Shown: piece by piece, positions 1 to 13,359 of the stretch
Layout of the letters: each line of letters starts with the position of its first letter
Position numbering within the stretch: position 1 is the first letter of the stretch
From: Lytechinus pictus
Taxonomy: Eukaryota > Echinodermata > Echinoidea > Temnopleuroida > Toxopneustidae
DNA length: 64,000 bases
Assembly (NCBI RefSeq): GCF_037042905.1
Contig: NC_087245.1
Coordinates: 24,862,501-24,926,500 of the forward strand
Direction: 5' to 3'
Position numbers and translations under genes: made by a program
The notes under the pieces: model-generated
The model's database searches: none
What the model saw: the letters and a program-made list of their open reading frames with translations, nothing else
What the model was told of the DNA's origin: nothing

Positions 1-240
1 CTATGGGGATTGTGAACTGTAGGAAAAATCGTATAAAATTACACTTTTTGATATTTCTACGAAGACGAAGTTATATAGAAAATGAAGAATATTACAATCA
101 GACCATATCCCTAGAAAATTGCTTCAAGAAATGTCATTATGAAGAGGAAATGGACAAAAATTTGTGAAGAAAAATCACGAAAAAGGAAATCGCATCATGA
201 ATATTCATATCATGGGCGGTCCCACATTTGCATGTTATAG
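1..240. other. unassigned AT-rich flank
   Basis: No coding, RNA or repeat signal was recognised in this short flank; reading frames are short and lack domain-like composition. Confidence 0.5.
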
Positions 241-1020
241 CGAGTTTTCCATTATTTAATAAATAATGGCATTATTTAATAAATAATGGCATTATTTAAT
301 AAATAATGCCATTATTTATTAAATAATGATTATTTGTATATAAATAATGATTATTTGTATATAATGGCAAACTGTAAAAATTGTTTATAAATAATGATTA
401 TTTATAAATAATGGGATATTGAAACAAAATTATTATTTATAAATAATGAAGTAGATATTTCATTATTTAACAAATAATCTTTATTTATAAATAATGGAAA
501 ACTCGAACATTAAATAATGATTATTTATAAATAATGAGAATAATGGTGCACTCGAAAAAATTATTTATAAATAATGAAGTAGACGTTTTCATTATTTAAC
601 AAATAATCATTATTTATAAATAATGGAAAACTCAACAAATTATTTATAAATAATGAAAAACAAATAATCATTATTTATAAATAATGAAAAACAAATAATC
701 ATTATTTATAAATAATGAAAAACAAATAATCATTATTTGTAAATAATGAAAAACAAATAATCATTATTTATAAATAATGAAAAACAAATAATCATTATTT
801 ATAAATAATGAAAAACAAATAATCATTATTTATAAATAATGGAATGTCGAACTATTATTATTTACAAATAATGAAGTATTACTTGGAATTATATATAAAT
901 AATTAGAAATGATATTTTATATGATAGTAGTTATTTACAAATAAAATGTAAATTATATATAAATAATAGTTATTATTTAATAAATAATGATTATATAACA
1001 AATAATTGTTCTATATAATA
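241..1020. repeat. AT-rich palindromic satellite, 31-bp period in its core
   Basis: The stretch is built from the self-complementary word attatttataaataat and variants. Between about 645 and 842 the unit becomes a regular tandem: the word caaataatc recurs at 661, 692, 723, 754, 785 and 816, exactly 31 bp apart. Outside this core the word is spaced irregularly. Each unit can form a small hairpin. It is non-coding satellite or MITE-derived DNA. Confidence 0.85.
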
Positions 1021-2689
1021 TTGGTACATTCGGCGCCTCATACGAGCCGGATGTAAGGTTCTGCTGGTCCCCCACGGGTCGTTTTGAGAGCGAAAGGTGA
1101 GATGTATGTGGTGCCATAAATACTAGTTTCATATCCTAAATTCTTATTGTAGATTTTGTGCCGTTGTAAATTAAGCTGATCTTAATTTTTTATACAAGAG
1201 AGCTCAAAAACATGATTGATTTGAGCATATCTTTGACTTTGTGCTTTTGTCTTTGACTGAGTTTGACTTTGACTGTGAGAATTGTGTGAGAATTGATTTT
1301 TTTTTAATTTCTGATATTTAAACAGGCCACAGGGTGGCACATATCATCAACTTGGTGGTCTTCCATGTGACCCTATTAACAAAAAAGAGCAGCAAAAAAA
1401 TATTACGACTACTAGATCTAAATAGGCAAGTCTAATTAAGAACAAGATCAGATAGACCTATAATACCACATAGATCTAGATCTACATGCAGTGAGTTATA
1501 AATAAACATGACAAAATACAGGCAAAAAATGTATGCAAAGATGTTATAAGAAAGGTAATTGGTATCCTTGGGAATTACGTTCATTTGATAATCAACTTTG
1601 ACAGTTAGAATCAAATTTGTGAATTTAGATTTTGAAGATGAAACATATATTGCCTATTATTTGGTGGAAAGTGAGATAAGTGAGATATTCACTTTCACAA
1701 ACTTTATTTTTAATTAGAACAAAATTAATTTCAAGAATTCAATTTATTTTGGGGCAAAGGCATAAGATGAATTTACAACCAGGACTGTACCAAATAATGA
1801 AGCATTTATCCAGTTTAGATCAAAAGAACATAAAAAAGAAAGTAAATAAATAAATACTTATTCATTTCAATCACCACACAGCACAGGGGTTACTAACTGA
1901 GGATAAGGTTAGGTTATGTCATAACCTTTTACTTTGGATAAGTGGTCTTGTCAGTTGTCACCAGAATTACAAAAGTCTAGAGCTAGTAATAGTAGTATCC
2001 CCTTATATTCCTATCGCTACATAATTTTTTATAGCATTCTTAATAATTCTACCCTTTATGCCCTGTAAAAACATACCATGGTGTTCTTTGGATTTTATAC
2101 CACTTACATTATAATCATGCCTTACATACTTGTACCTCGGTGCTCTCGAGATTAACATGCCTTATTTTATTTTCATATATGATACAGGCCAGGGTTATCC
2201 TTATAGTTGCCACCGTGATGTAAAACTATTCCGAAGGCAAGTGAAATACCCAGGTAGGCCTAGTACAGTACTAGACCAAAAGCATCAGTCTCTGTATTTG
2301 GTTGTTTCGCTGAACTGCGTTGGCTTCTCTCACTTAGTAAAATGTCAGAAATTGTTAAATAAATCCCCAGAAACGACGGTTATTCCTGTCTAGCCTAGTA
2401 CCGATTTGGCTATAAACTCTTTGTTGTGTACTGGGTGAGTTCAATTCTCCCGAGGCATATTCGAACATCATTGACCACTAGGTCTATGATAACCCTAAAT
2501 GCTTTCATGGTGTCAGTACATGGACAAATGAGTTTAGTAATCCAGTTGGTTTGCATGTAGCTTCCTTTTTTTTATTATTTCATTTCTGCACTGCCAATAT
2601 TTTGCCCATTTTCTAGACCAAAAAGCTCCAATATCTGTACCATCTCAGATGTTGTAACTTCTGGAGGTTTCCATGGCGAAGAAGAATAG
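1021..2689. other. no recognisable feature
   Basis: Mixed-composition sequence without a convincing exon, RNA gene or repeat. The short open frames on both strands (for example 1432-1614 and 2130-2393) show no domain pattern and no paired splice sites that I could support. Confidence 0.5.
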
Positions 2690-2934
2690 TGTAGCAGAAC
2701 AACATCTGAGATAGTGTAGTAGGTTTCATGGTATACCATGTATCTTTCTCGGGCAAATGTTGGTCCTGAAAAGGACCACCCAATCTCGACGTTTCAACAA
2801 GTGTGTTCTTATTGTCCTCAGGAGAATGATGAGATTGGGTGGTCCTTTTCAGGACCAACATTAGCCCAAGAAAGATGCATGGTGTACCGTGAAACCTACT
2901 GCACTATCTCAGATGTTGTTCTGCTTTGATTGGC
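2690..2934. repeat. long hairpin element (about 90-bp inverted arms, ~43-bp loop)
   Basis: Sequence at about 2694-2790 (from agaacaacatctgagatagt to gaccacccaatctc) returns as its reverse complement at about 2829-2926 with a few mismatches. The loop contains gacgtttcaacaagtg and cctcaggagaatgat. Similar arms and loops are common in short inverted elements scattered in invertebrate genomes. Frames crossing it on both strands are by-products of the symmetry. Confidence 0.8.
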
Positions 2935-3257
2935 TCCACTTACTCTACTGGTATACATAGTAGTCCTGGTAGCACTACATACGATTAATTACAAATGTAT
3001 GAAGTTTTCAAATAAATCACCATAACTGACAACCTGTCTACCAATTTTCATGTTCTACACTTAACAAACCAGGGTTAGAAATGTAATCAATTGCATCCTA
3101 AGTTGATCTCTGTTGTCTCCATTCCAATTTTTACCAAAAAACAAGTCCAAATATGCTTACCAAGAATGCTTATAGCATTTCCATAGTCTTAGTTCTATTT
3201 ACTTATTTAGGATAGAAGAGCTCTGTTGTTTAAATACATTGCTCAAGGGATAGGTTT
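2935..3257. other. no recognisable feature
   Basis: AT-rich spacer between the hairpin element and the tRNA-like relic; nothing seen. Confidence 0.5.
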
Positions 3258-3330
3258 TGTGGCCGGGGATCGAACGCCAGACTTTTGTGTGTCTAGTTAG
3301 GCTCCTTAGACTATGCGGCCAAAGTCTGAT
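3258..3330 (-). repeat. tRNA-like SINE relic
   Basis: On the minus strand the sequence begins ggccgcatagtctaagg and ends gcgttcgatccccggccac. The second part holds a good RNA polymerase III B box (gttcgatccc) and the first an A-box-like word. The cloverleaf is degenerate, so this is better read as a tRNA-derived SINE head than a working tRNA gene. I could not define its 3' tail or target-site duplication. Confidence 0.45.
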
Positions 3331-5640
3331 GTGCAAACCCTTCACTCGAGTTCAGGGTCTAAATGTGCAGCCTACTCATGCCTTGCATACTGAAAGCCCT
3401 CTTGCTCAGACAGCAAATTTTGTAAAAAGTGCTAGTTTTTGCGTGGAGACACACTTGTTGAACAAGTTTCAATCGGTTTGTGCCTGCTGACTAATGCGAC
3501 CATGGCACCTCCACACCCATTCAATGCCATATAAAGTTCATATTGGCATTAAAATGTATTTGCTTAATAAAACACCCTCTTTACATCTATCTAAATTAAC
3601 ACATGATCCAACTATATTATTATTACATGTACACTAAATACAAAATAAAAGAAACAAGAGGTAGAGAGTGAGAGATTGACCCTCATGTTATGCTGTTGCC
3701 ACCAATGAAAGTTCTGAACTTAAATTTGGAACTTCATGAGAGTCGAACTCATCCAACATTGCACAAAATGCGGTCAGAAGACAGGCGGACTGATACATGT
3801 ATGCAAGATTTAAAGGAAATAATATAGAAAGATTAATGGCACAATGTAGCCCTACGTGTATGTAATATAATCACATCTTATTACTATCATGATGGAAATC
3901 AAACAATCATACTTTCACAGCTTACAGGCTTATCCAGTAGCTCCTCTCATCCAAAACAGATCAATCGGCATCAATCAGGGCCTATTTTATTGTCCATAAT
4001 CAAATTTAAAAAAATCTACATGTAGATCTAACTTATAGATAAGTTTGGTGCATCAATGATTATCAAGTCAACTAAGCATGTATTGTCATTGGCTTTTGTA
4101 ATCACTTATCACACCATACATATCAACAGAGTAGAGGTCTACATGTACATGTATGCTACATTGGGCCTTTAAATTATAAAAGTTTCTTTGAAAAACTACA
4201 AAGAATTGATTTTAATTCCAAACCATTTCAAATGACTTGGCCTAGTGAGGAAATTTTTTGGTCCAGATACCCAACCCATCCGGACATGCAACTAGTGGTA
4301 TGATGGGGGCACTTATCCAATACTACAAGGTTGTGATAACATTGTCCGCAGTTAGTAACCTGTGTGGTGAACAAGATTGTCAACAAGATTGTCAATTTCC
4401 TCTTGATCCAGACTGGATAAATACTTGATTTTTTTTAACAGTCAATTTTTACTATACAGTTAATTCATCATAAAAAAAATGCCTTGGCACAAAACTAAAT
4501 TGAATTCTTGAAATTATTTTTTTTCTAATTAAAAAGAGATTAAAAAGAGAGTCTGTGAAGATGAAGATCTGCATCAATCTCAGATTCCACCAATAGAGGG
4601 CCTCACAAAAATATACTCAAAATTAAAGGTTTTACAGCGCTCGGGTGAATTGAAAAAAAAAATGATTTCTAAGTCTAGAATGAAAATAACTGAATGGATC
4701 TGAGTTTTTTTATTGTCACAAAAGTGATGTTTTAAAGATTTTTTGAGTGTGCATTGTACATGTATGTTGCATAGACTCAACACACACAGGGTGGTTGAAG
4801 AGTGTAAGTCGATGGGTTGCTTCCACTCTTCCCGAAATTCGAGAAATTTTTACTTTTTCCAGGAAAGGTTCTGGAAATGAAAAAAATTCCAGGAAATTCA
4901 GGGAAATCCGAAAATTGTTTATATAGGACCTTGATAAGCTTGTGTGTTGATGCCCTCTACGTTCGTTTGTAATTGGTATATGGGCTCTGAAAACCTCACA
5001 AATTACCAGTAATAAAACCTCCCCCCCCCCTATTTAACATAAACCGTTGCAGAAAACATCCTGTTATAACAATTCGCCAAATGATCCTGTATTTTTTTTT
5101 TAAGTTTTTTTTTCTATTAAATGTTCTTTTGACAGTGTAGTCCACGATCATAATGTAATGATGTAACTATTTTTCGCGATTAGTAAAAATGACAAAGGAA
5201 ATTAATGTGTTTTTGTCTAAGAATTGTATTATTTAAACCCTCAAATTACTATGACGTAAATGCATTTAGTTTTGATATCATTAAGATTGAATGACTTTAA
5301 TAATAACTTTTAAAGTTATTGCTCTCTTATTGTTCATTTTTCTTTTATTGTTCGTTGATGTTTGCAAGTTCCAGTGGAAGGGTTAAATTCAATTCATTTA
5401 GTCGTTTCAATTAAAAACATTGAAATATGTACATTTCTCATTTAAGAATCCTATTGTATATGAATTGAAGAAAAAATACCCCTAACACGAGTGTAACAAA
5501 AGAAAATAATAAGATAAACTATGACAATTAAAAAAATGGAAAAGGGCGCACCTGCAGAAAACTTATTGTAGCATTAATGTGTCCAAATATATAAGTAATT
5601 GCTGTTTGATGGCTCAAATTCGTTCTTCTTTTTATTTTAG
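3331..5640. other. no recognisable feature (upstream intron of the ADAMTS-like gene or intergenic)
   Basis: The spacer exon at 5641 must be preceded by Cys-rich, disintegrin-like and possibly protease exons. I looked for the Cys-rich pattern on the + strand and did not find it, so the earlier exons probably lie outside the window. The stretch contains poly-C and poly-T runs and a short repeat of ccaggaaa-type words at about 4850-4915. Confidence 0.4.
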
Positions 5641-5721
5641 ATTTTAAGACATTTCTTCGAATTCCAGTGAATTCGACAGGAATAAAGATTACGAATCAGA
5701 ATCTTCGATACACCCATATGT
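5641..5721 (+). CDS. ADAMTS spacer-domain exon, first visible
   Basis: The acceptor ttttattttag precedes 5641 and the strong donor gtgagt starts at 5722; phase 1 at both ends. It encodes FKTFLRIPVNSTGIKITNQ followed by NLRYTHM. This fits the early spacer pattern of a hydrophobic strand, an I-P-x-G/N turn and a strand such as IKIT. NST is a possible N-glycosylation site. Joined to 6468 it gives Ser-Val and continues the spacer strand pattern without a gap. The exon is only 81 bp; the assignment rests on the motif plus perfect phase agreement with the next exon. Confidence 0.75.
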
Positions 5722-8700
5722 GTGAGTATTCATTTTGTTTCTCGTAGTATCAGATAGATTAGAATTACTATCACCATGCACCATCTTTGCCATTATCATC
5801 ATCGTCGTCGTCATCACCTTCATCATTATCATGTCTATCCGTACCATCATCGCCTTGATCATCTTCTCTTTCATCATTACCTTCACATTTCAATTATGAA
5901 TATATCTCTATTCTGCGTTATGAACTCATTTTATCAAGTTCATTGAAATTCGTTTGAGGCTGTCATGTTTTCAAGCACATTTTGCGTTATTAATGACATT
6001 CCTTCTTTTTGCATTTAGACAAACCATGATTAATGCATATCGACTTTAACGTTTTGGTCGCATTTGCAAATATTTCTTTAGTTAATTTTTCACTATTTCT
6101 TAGATTTTCCCCCTTTTTTATTGCATATTATATTTTGAAACGTTTTGTGTCAAATAAATATGAATGCAGAAGAAAATAAAAACAAACGAACGACTTCGCT
6201 GATCACTGCGATAGTTTTTTTTTCTGCAGGGGCCACGGAAACGGGGGGGGACTGGGTTTTTTTTTTTCCAAAACTGTGTACAAAAACGTAAAAATGACCA
6301 TCTGATTGTGATTTTGTGCATGGTCAGCCCCCCCCCCCCCACTTTCAAAACCGTTCTGTGGCCCCCTGATCTGTCCATCAATCCAATCTCCATCTCGGCT
6401 TCATCTCCCATCATACTCTCTCGACATTGTGCTCCTTACCGAACTCATCCCTTTTCCTGATTTCCAGCGGTTGAAGCCGACGGTGAGATAGTATTCCGCG
6501 GCGAGATGTTCATCCCTCCTCTGAACCAGCGATACAGCCACAGTGGTATGGTCATCAAGTATCTAGCTGATGCCTTCCACAACAGAGAGCACATCTGGGT
6601 ACTATCCGGTCCCACCACTGCTGTCTTGGATGTATCCGTGATCTTACTACACAATCCTAGATACCTTGGGAGTCGGGTCAAACCTGACATCACATGAGAA
6701 TACCACGCTCCTGTTTCTGAAACCGTCTTCTACTAGTAAGTCGGTCTATTGATAGTAAGGAGTTCACGCACCGCGATGTAGAACAGATTCAAGAACATAG
6801 AAAATATATATTGTCAGATGACCTTAATGACAAACAGCAACCAAGAAGTCTTTGTTGAAAATTGTTGAAAAGTGGTGAATCAAAACAGCAATTTTCAACC
6901 TGGACTTTCTGGACAAATACGGATTTGCAATTTTTCGTCAGCTCCGAAATGTAAGACAAAAGTGCTGTTCTTGAATCCATTTTGCGTCTCGGTGCCGCGG
7001 AAACTCCGCAATCTTGCAATGTCAAACGCGTCGGTCGCAGTATCAACGCACAGATAAGATTAGTTTTGTCTCAAAGCTTCTGTTATAAAGCCTTGTTATC
7101 ATATTGATTCAGATGATCATGATTGCAGTTTTACGAGAAGAAACATAGTCCATGTTAATTTTGTATTACTATCGCTCCTAATTCTGTAAATAAATACAGT
7201 GAAATTTTCATTTGCCACTACTTATATTATATTGGGGTGTAGTTAGTTGACAATAATACTGATGACTTTAAATACGATTCTTTGTTATTTAGTTGGCAGC
7301 ATGAAACTGTCAGTGGGTGCTCAGTGACGTGCGGAGGAGGGATCAAAAGCAGACGAGTCTTTTGTGTTGAGGTGAGTATTTATGATTAATAGTCAGCAAA
7401 CGCGTAATATTTCATGTTTCTTTAAACTTTTGTATAGTGCTAGTTGTACAGATAACATAGAGGTTTCTGGTTCACCATTTTCTTAGTGCAGAAACGATCA
7501 GCTGGGATTGTGAAATGAAGATAAATGGATGAGAGAGAAGAGATAGAGATTGAGTAAATAACAACAGAGATGGTGTCCATATGAAAAAAATAAAATCTCA
7601 ATTGAAATTGGGTGTTAAAGACGGAATGACGGAATAAGCCTTGTGTTTTTCGTGCATAATATTATTTTAACAATAATTATAAAAAATTGTTTCTGGAGGG
7701 AAAATATGCCGAAAAATTTTCGCCGCGGCCGCAGGAACGGCAGCTGGGGTTATGTTTTATCAGCATTATTTGCTTTATTAAAATTGATTATGGGTAATTC
7801 AATATTAAATATTTTGACAATAAATAGGAAACGAAAATGGCAGTCTGCAAAATTTAATGCATTGTGCTTAATAACTTTCATTAAAATAACAAAAGTTTCG
7901 ACGTTCCTCCAGTAGTTTAAAGATACATGTATGTATATCTTCTTATCTGTGCAAACAGAATATTGGGGGTGTAGCAGCCGAAGTCAGTGATTTATTTTGT
8001 GACCCATCTAAGAGGCCCTCAGAGCATCGTAGCTGCTCCAATCAACCCTGCCCAGTACCTATATGGGTTGTTGGACAATGGAGTCTAGTAAGTTGATAAT
8101 ATATTCATATACACTTATTTTATAAAAAAAAAAATGATTTCAATATCGCTGCATAAATTCCAAAATTATTCAGAAAGAACGAACGGATATGACGATAAAT
8201 GAAGTTTTTAGTCAGAAGGCAGTTCAAAGACGGCAATGTGACTTATGGCCATGCGTCTTGAACTTGCCCCACAAAAAATGTGGTTTTGTTACGCTTTTTC
8301 AATTTTCATTCGGTTAAACATACAATATCTCAATTAAACGGATTGATATTGTTATGAAATAAGTATTTTTTAAAGCTAAATATATACTCTATCATGTCTG
8401 AAAAAATGAGCGCAATAGCACATGAATTCGCGACAGAGCGATTGATAGAACGAACAAGGCATAATCGATGTTGTCACCCGTCCCAGAAGCGGCTCAAACG
8501 TTTAATTTGAAATCTTTAGATTCAGTATTGAAATCATTGTGTTTCTGAAAAATTAATGACTTGTTGTCATTACTCGGTAATCTATTTGAATGAAATTCCA
8601 CTTGACACAGAAGAACAATCTCAATAATATAATGCGTTAAGTTCTTATGTTGCCCTGGCAGTGCTCAACGACATGTGACGTGGGAAGAAGAAAACGTGCG

Positions 8701-11700
8701 ATAGCGTGCCTCCTGAATACAACTGGGGAACCAGTGCCTGGATTGTGCGATCCGAACCTCCAACCTGCAACCGAAGAACAGTGTGTTGAGGCACCCTGTC
8801 CTAGACCTACATTGGATGATAATGGTATTATCCTGTTCCGAACCTTGCATGTGATGGTCTTGTTATCTGTGAATGCATGCTTGCAGCTTTGAAAATGAAT
8901 TATAGCGTGAATAACAACTAACGCATGTATATTAACAATCATAATGAGAGATGAATGACCATAATGTTATCTTTTATAATCAAATGAAAATCACTTTTGA
9001 TAGCAGAAACAGAGTACGGCTTCATGAGCCGAATTATAAAGTAAAAGTTCATATCCAACCTAGATGAACATCTTTTGGTAAAGGCCCATTTATCTTGTGT
9101 CTTGGACCTTGTGAGTAAAAGAGCACATTGGTGATTGCCCATGCATATTGATTTAATCAGGCTTCTCTTTGAAAAGGAAAATTATGACAGAATCCGATTT
9201 AGTAGAAGATATTGGCCAATATTACAAAATTTGCAAAACCAGCCTTTCAGGTCAGTACATGATTTTGCATGTCATGCAATTTTAACAAAAATGAATTTTG
9301 ACGTGCTTTGTGTACTAATTGCATGCTGCCTATGTTTAACCAACGTACCTGCTTGATTTACTTTGTTGCTATCCAGTGACCATGTTAATACATTCTGCAA
9401 GCTCTTCAATGGACGCGAGTGACTCGATCACCCCATCAACATCCACCTCGCAGCTGACATCATATAAGACGACAGCGACGGCGACGTCGCATCATTCTAT
9501 ATCGCACAGCATGCCACAAACAGTAGACAATGAATTGTATGCAATAGATAGTGATTCATTTACATCCGAGTCTCTTTCTTATATTAGTGACGTCGGCATA
9601 TTTTCTACAGATGCAACCAGAAATTCTGAACCACCGAATAACCCATCAACGACTAGCAGTGAGGCCGAGACAACTGTTGGAGCTACGAACACGCATGCCA
9701 CTCTTTCTAGCAGTTTTCCAACCACGAGTTCAACATCCGATGGATCAAAAAAGATTACATCTCAAACAGACACTCGTTCATCCCCGACTACAACCGCAGT
9801 AAGAAAATTGATATCAAAGTAACTTTATCCAAGTCTTTTAGTACCATCCTCAACTATATCCAATAGAGATGCCATATCCTCTTCCTCTTCTCCGATATCA
9901 ACCACATCGCCATCCTTAGCGACATCATTGCCCACAACACCCATGCCCTCATCGCCGTCGCAATATCCATTGTCCCCGACATCATCATCGGCTTCGTCGG
10001 GATTATTGACTGCCCACTTACCTTTAAATGAATATTTACATGGTAACCAACTTCGTGACGTAATATATTCTTCAGATAGGGATGAAAATGTATTGGATGA
10101 ATCAGTTTTGCATCCCAAACTAGAAACCAACCATGCAACATCGCCTGCATCGGTAGTGGAACCAGCATCGTCATCAGTGTCTTTGCATGGGAATGTATCT
10201 TATATCTTTTTGCGAGTCATTGTAGTTGCATGGATCGTTTTAGTTCTGCAATCGTTACCTCTCTTGGAAATACACTGAAAAGACTATAATGCATGTTCAT
10301 TGTTACGAGTATAAACCAGTTCTAGCCACCCTTGCCTAGATTGATTAACTAGAAAAATATTTATAATAGTGGAATTATATATTTATGGACTTGATTGCCT
10401 TGCCTTCCCTTGCCAGAAGTCAGTTTATTGAAGAATAGCGATTCTACTGCATGATGCCTGTATACCATTTATCTTGAGTTTTGATGAATGAATGATTATC
10501 ACCTACCTCACACCACTACTCTCACCAAAGCATGGCTCTTTCTCATTCCTTATCACGTATGTATATACTGTGTCATCTTCATTCTATGATTAATCTATAA
10601 ATGTGCAGAATTTATCGCTAACATGTAAAGATGTGTCTATGAAAATGTTAATCAAGTTTCCCTTTAAATTTCATGAAACAATTGAATAGCACTACCTACC
10701 GTCTTACCCACAACGTTATACTGTATAAGTGATGGGAAAAAGTAAGCCATTGAAAGAGAAATTTAAATAACAATCGATAAGAATAGTAATCGTTTTATTG
10801 ATTATTGCTTTCCAAAGCGTTTTCAGAATTTTCAACAGAAATGATTTAAAAAAAGAAAATATAGTATAACTCAGAAAGCAAGCATTATAAAACAATTTTC
10901 ATTTTTAAAAACATACATCATATCATTATAAAAACACTTTAATAACGTGGATCTAAATTTGGATCTAAACATAATACTTCTGAATTTTCTACTACAGTGC
11001 GTCCCAAAAAAAACTATACACTTTTGAAATGGCTGCCAAATAAAAAATGTACCACTTTGGGGGAAAAGACTTATAGATATGGAAAGCCTATACAGTCAAC
11101 TTTCAAATGACACCAAACAGTTGGAAAACTATTCATGCTTGAGCGAGCACTGCCCACTGAAACAAAGGGTATGAAAATTAGGGTGGGCTGGAATTAGCCT
11201 TCCAATTTCTTTCAGGTTTTTTTGTTTGGTACTTGCAAAGTTGATGGTTATTTGGTGAATTAAAGTTCAGTTGTGATCAGTTTATTGTTTGTGAAAATTT
11301 AATGCGTTATTAAATTGAAATTTAATGCATGAGTGATCATGAATTGGGTGCAGCATTTTGTCTTATCATGTGGATCTCAACAATGTGTTCACGACAGTCA
11401 GGAGAAGAGGGGGTAATATGACTTAGGTAGGTGAAGTACGTTGATGGGATAAAGGTCAACAGAACATTTAGCAACCCCTCTCTCAATCTCAACCCGCCCC
11501 GCTTCTCTCCTCCTGAGAGACTAAGCTCAGCTAGGCTGGGCAGGAATTAGCCTTACAGTTTTTTTGAGTGGTTAGTCCTTTGGAACTTGTTAAGCTAAAT
11601 TAATGAGTGAGATAAGTTTTGGTTTCTTAGGCAAATTTCATGAGTTACTAAATTGAAATTTAATGCATGAGTGAACAGGAATTGTAATTTTATTGTAGCA

Positions 11701-13320
11701 TATTCATCTTGTGAACCTCAGAAGTGTGTTCGTGAGAGTCAGAGTAATGTGATGGTACCCGTTACAAGCAAGAGGGCGAGATATGCTAAGACTTGGTTAA
11801 AAGGGCATTCCTCTTCTTTTTTTTCCTTTTACAAATTAAAAGTCATATGTACCCTCCCCTCTCCACCTCCATATCCCAGCCCCCCCCCCCTCTCTCTGTC
11901 TCACTTCCTGCATTGTAGCCTATTCAAAACTTGACTGCCAAGTGACCGGTGGCTGATGGTCAGTTTTTTTTTCAATGATTACCAAGAAATTTAATGATTA
12001 TGATGATTAATGAAATAATGTATTGAAAAAAACTGAATGTTTGATTGATCACATTGCACATTGAATAAGTTGATTTACTGATAAATTGTTGATTAAATGA
12101 TTGATAGGAAAAAGTTAATGTCCCAATTCAGAATTAATCATTAAATCAACATGCTGTTCTGGACTTCACGCGTACATGACAATAGCCATCAATCTCTAAA
12201 CAGGAGGGGAGGGCGGGAAAGAGGGAGGGGGCGGGGGCTGAATGTTCTGTTGAACCTTATTCCATCAACCTACTTCTCTCACTTAAGTCCTATCTCACCC
12301 CCTATTCTCCCGACTCCCATGAACACATTGCTGAGATCCACATGATAAAGTTGAAATGCTGCCCAAAAAGAGATCCAATTGATAAAGTTGAAATGCTGCC
12401 CAAAAAGTGTAATTTGTGTTCACTCATGCATTAAAGTTCAATTTGATAATTTATAAAATTTGCTTAAGCAACCAAAACTGGTCATGGTTGATCATTAATT
12501 TATCACATCGCCCTTAACTTTGCAAGTTCGAAAGGATTTGCCTCTCAAAAACTTACATAAATTGGAAGGCTAATTCCAGCCCACCCTAATTTTCATACCC
12601 TTTGTTTCAGTGGGCAGTGCTCGCTCAAGCATGAATAGTTTTCCAACTTTTTGGTGTCATTTGAAAGTTGACTTTATTGGCTTTCCATATATGTAAGTCT
12701 TTTTCCCAAAAGTGCTACATTTTTTATTTGGCAGCCATTTCAAAAGTGTATAGTTTTTTTTGGGACGCACTGTAGATCGGAACTCAATGTAAATGTAGTT
12801 TCTTGCATGGTAATTAATCCTCAATAATTCTTTCTCTTTCAGTTGATATAAGATGCAATGGTATGACGAGAAGAAAGAATGGATACATTGATCAGATAAG
12901 CAGATCTACTGGTGGTGACTCGTGTACTGCTGTGATTGTAGCTCCTGTTCATAAAGATCTTATTTTCACCATTAAACAGATGTATATTGACTGTGATGCA
13001 GGTTAGTAACCCCTGTTATATTCAGTGATTTTAAACTTTTTTTTAAGTTTGTTATATAAATTTCATGTTAATTGTTTACAAATTAAAACGTGTCGCTTTT
13101 TATCACACGAATTTGCGGCTTTACCTGAAGATAATCTTTTTGACTTATTTTTTGTTTGCATTTCACCTTAATTTTCTTGGTTCACAGTCATAACGTTCAT
13201 TCATCTTAATTTTTTTTCCTCTGGTTTTCGAAATGCAACATGCCATTATTATCATTCTCATTATTATTATTATTTATATTATTATTATTATTTATATTGA
13301 TATTATTATTATTATTATTA

Positions 13321-13359
<39 letters not shown>

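Noticed and set aside
3258-3330. A functional tRNA gene
   Set aside because: Pol III box words are present but acceptor and T stems do not pair properly; a SINE relic fits better.
5689-5886. Minus-strand Met/Lys/Asp-rich frame
   Set aside because: It comes from a cat/tca trinucleotide-like patch and overlaps the spacer exon on the + strand.
8637-8942. Minus-strand frame of 101 codons opposite the TSP1 exon
   Set aside because: It is the shadow of the real + strand exon, which has Cys pattern, splice sites and phase agreement.
9799-9841. A 43-bp mini-intron (gtaaga to ttttag) that would remove the TAA
   Set aside because: Its length is 3n+1, so removal shifts the mucin frame into an early stop; it is also very short for an intron.
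9825-10174. Minus-strand frames opposite the mucin segment
   Set aside because: Ser/Thr/Pro codons on the + strand give open antisense frames; there is no independent evidence for them.
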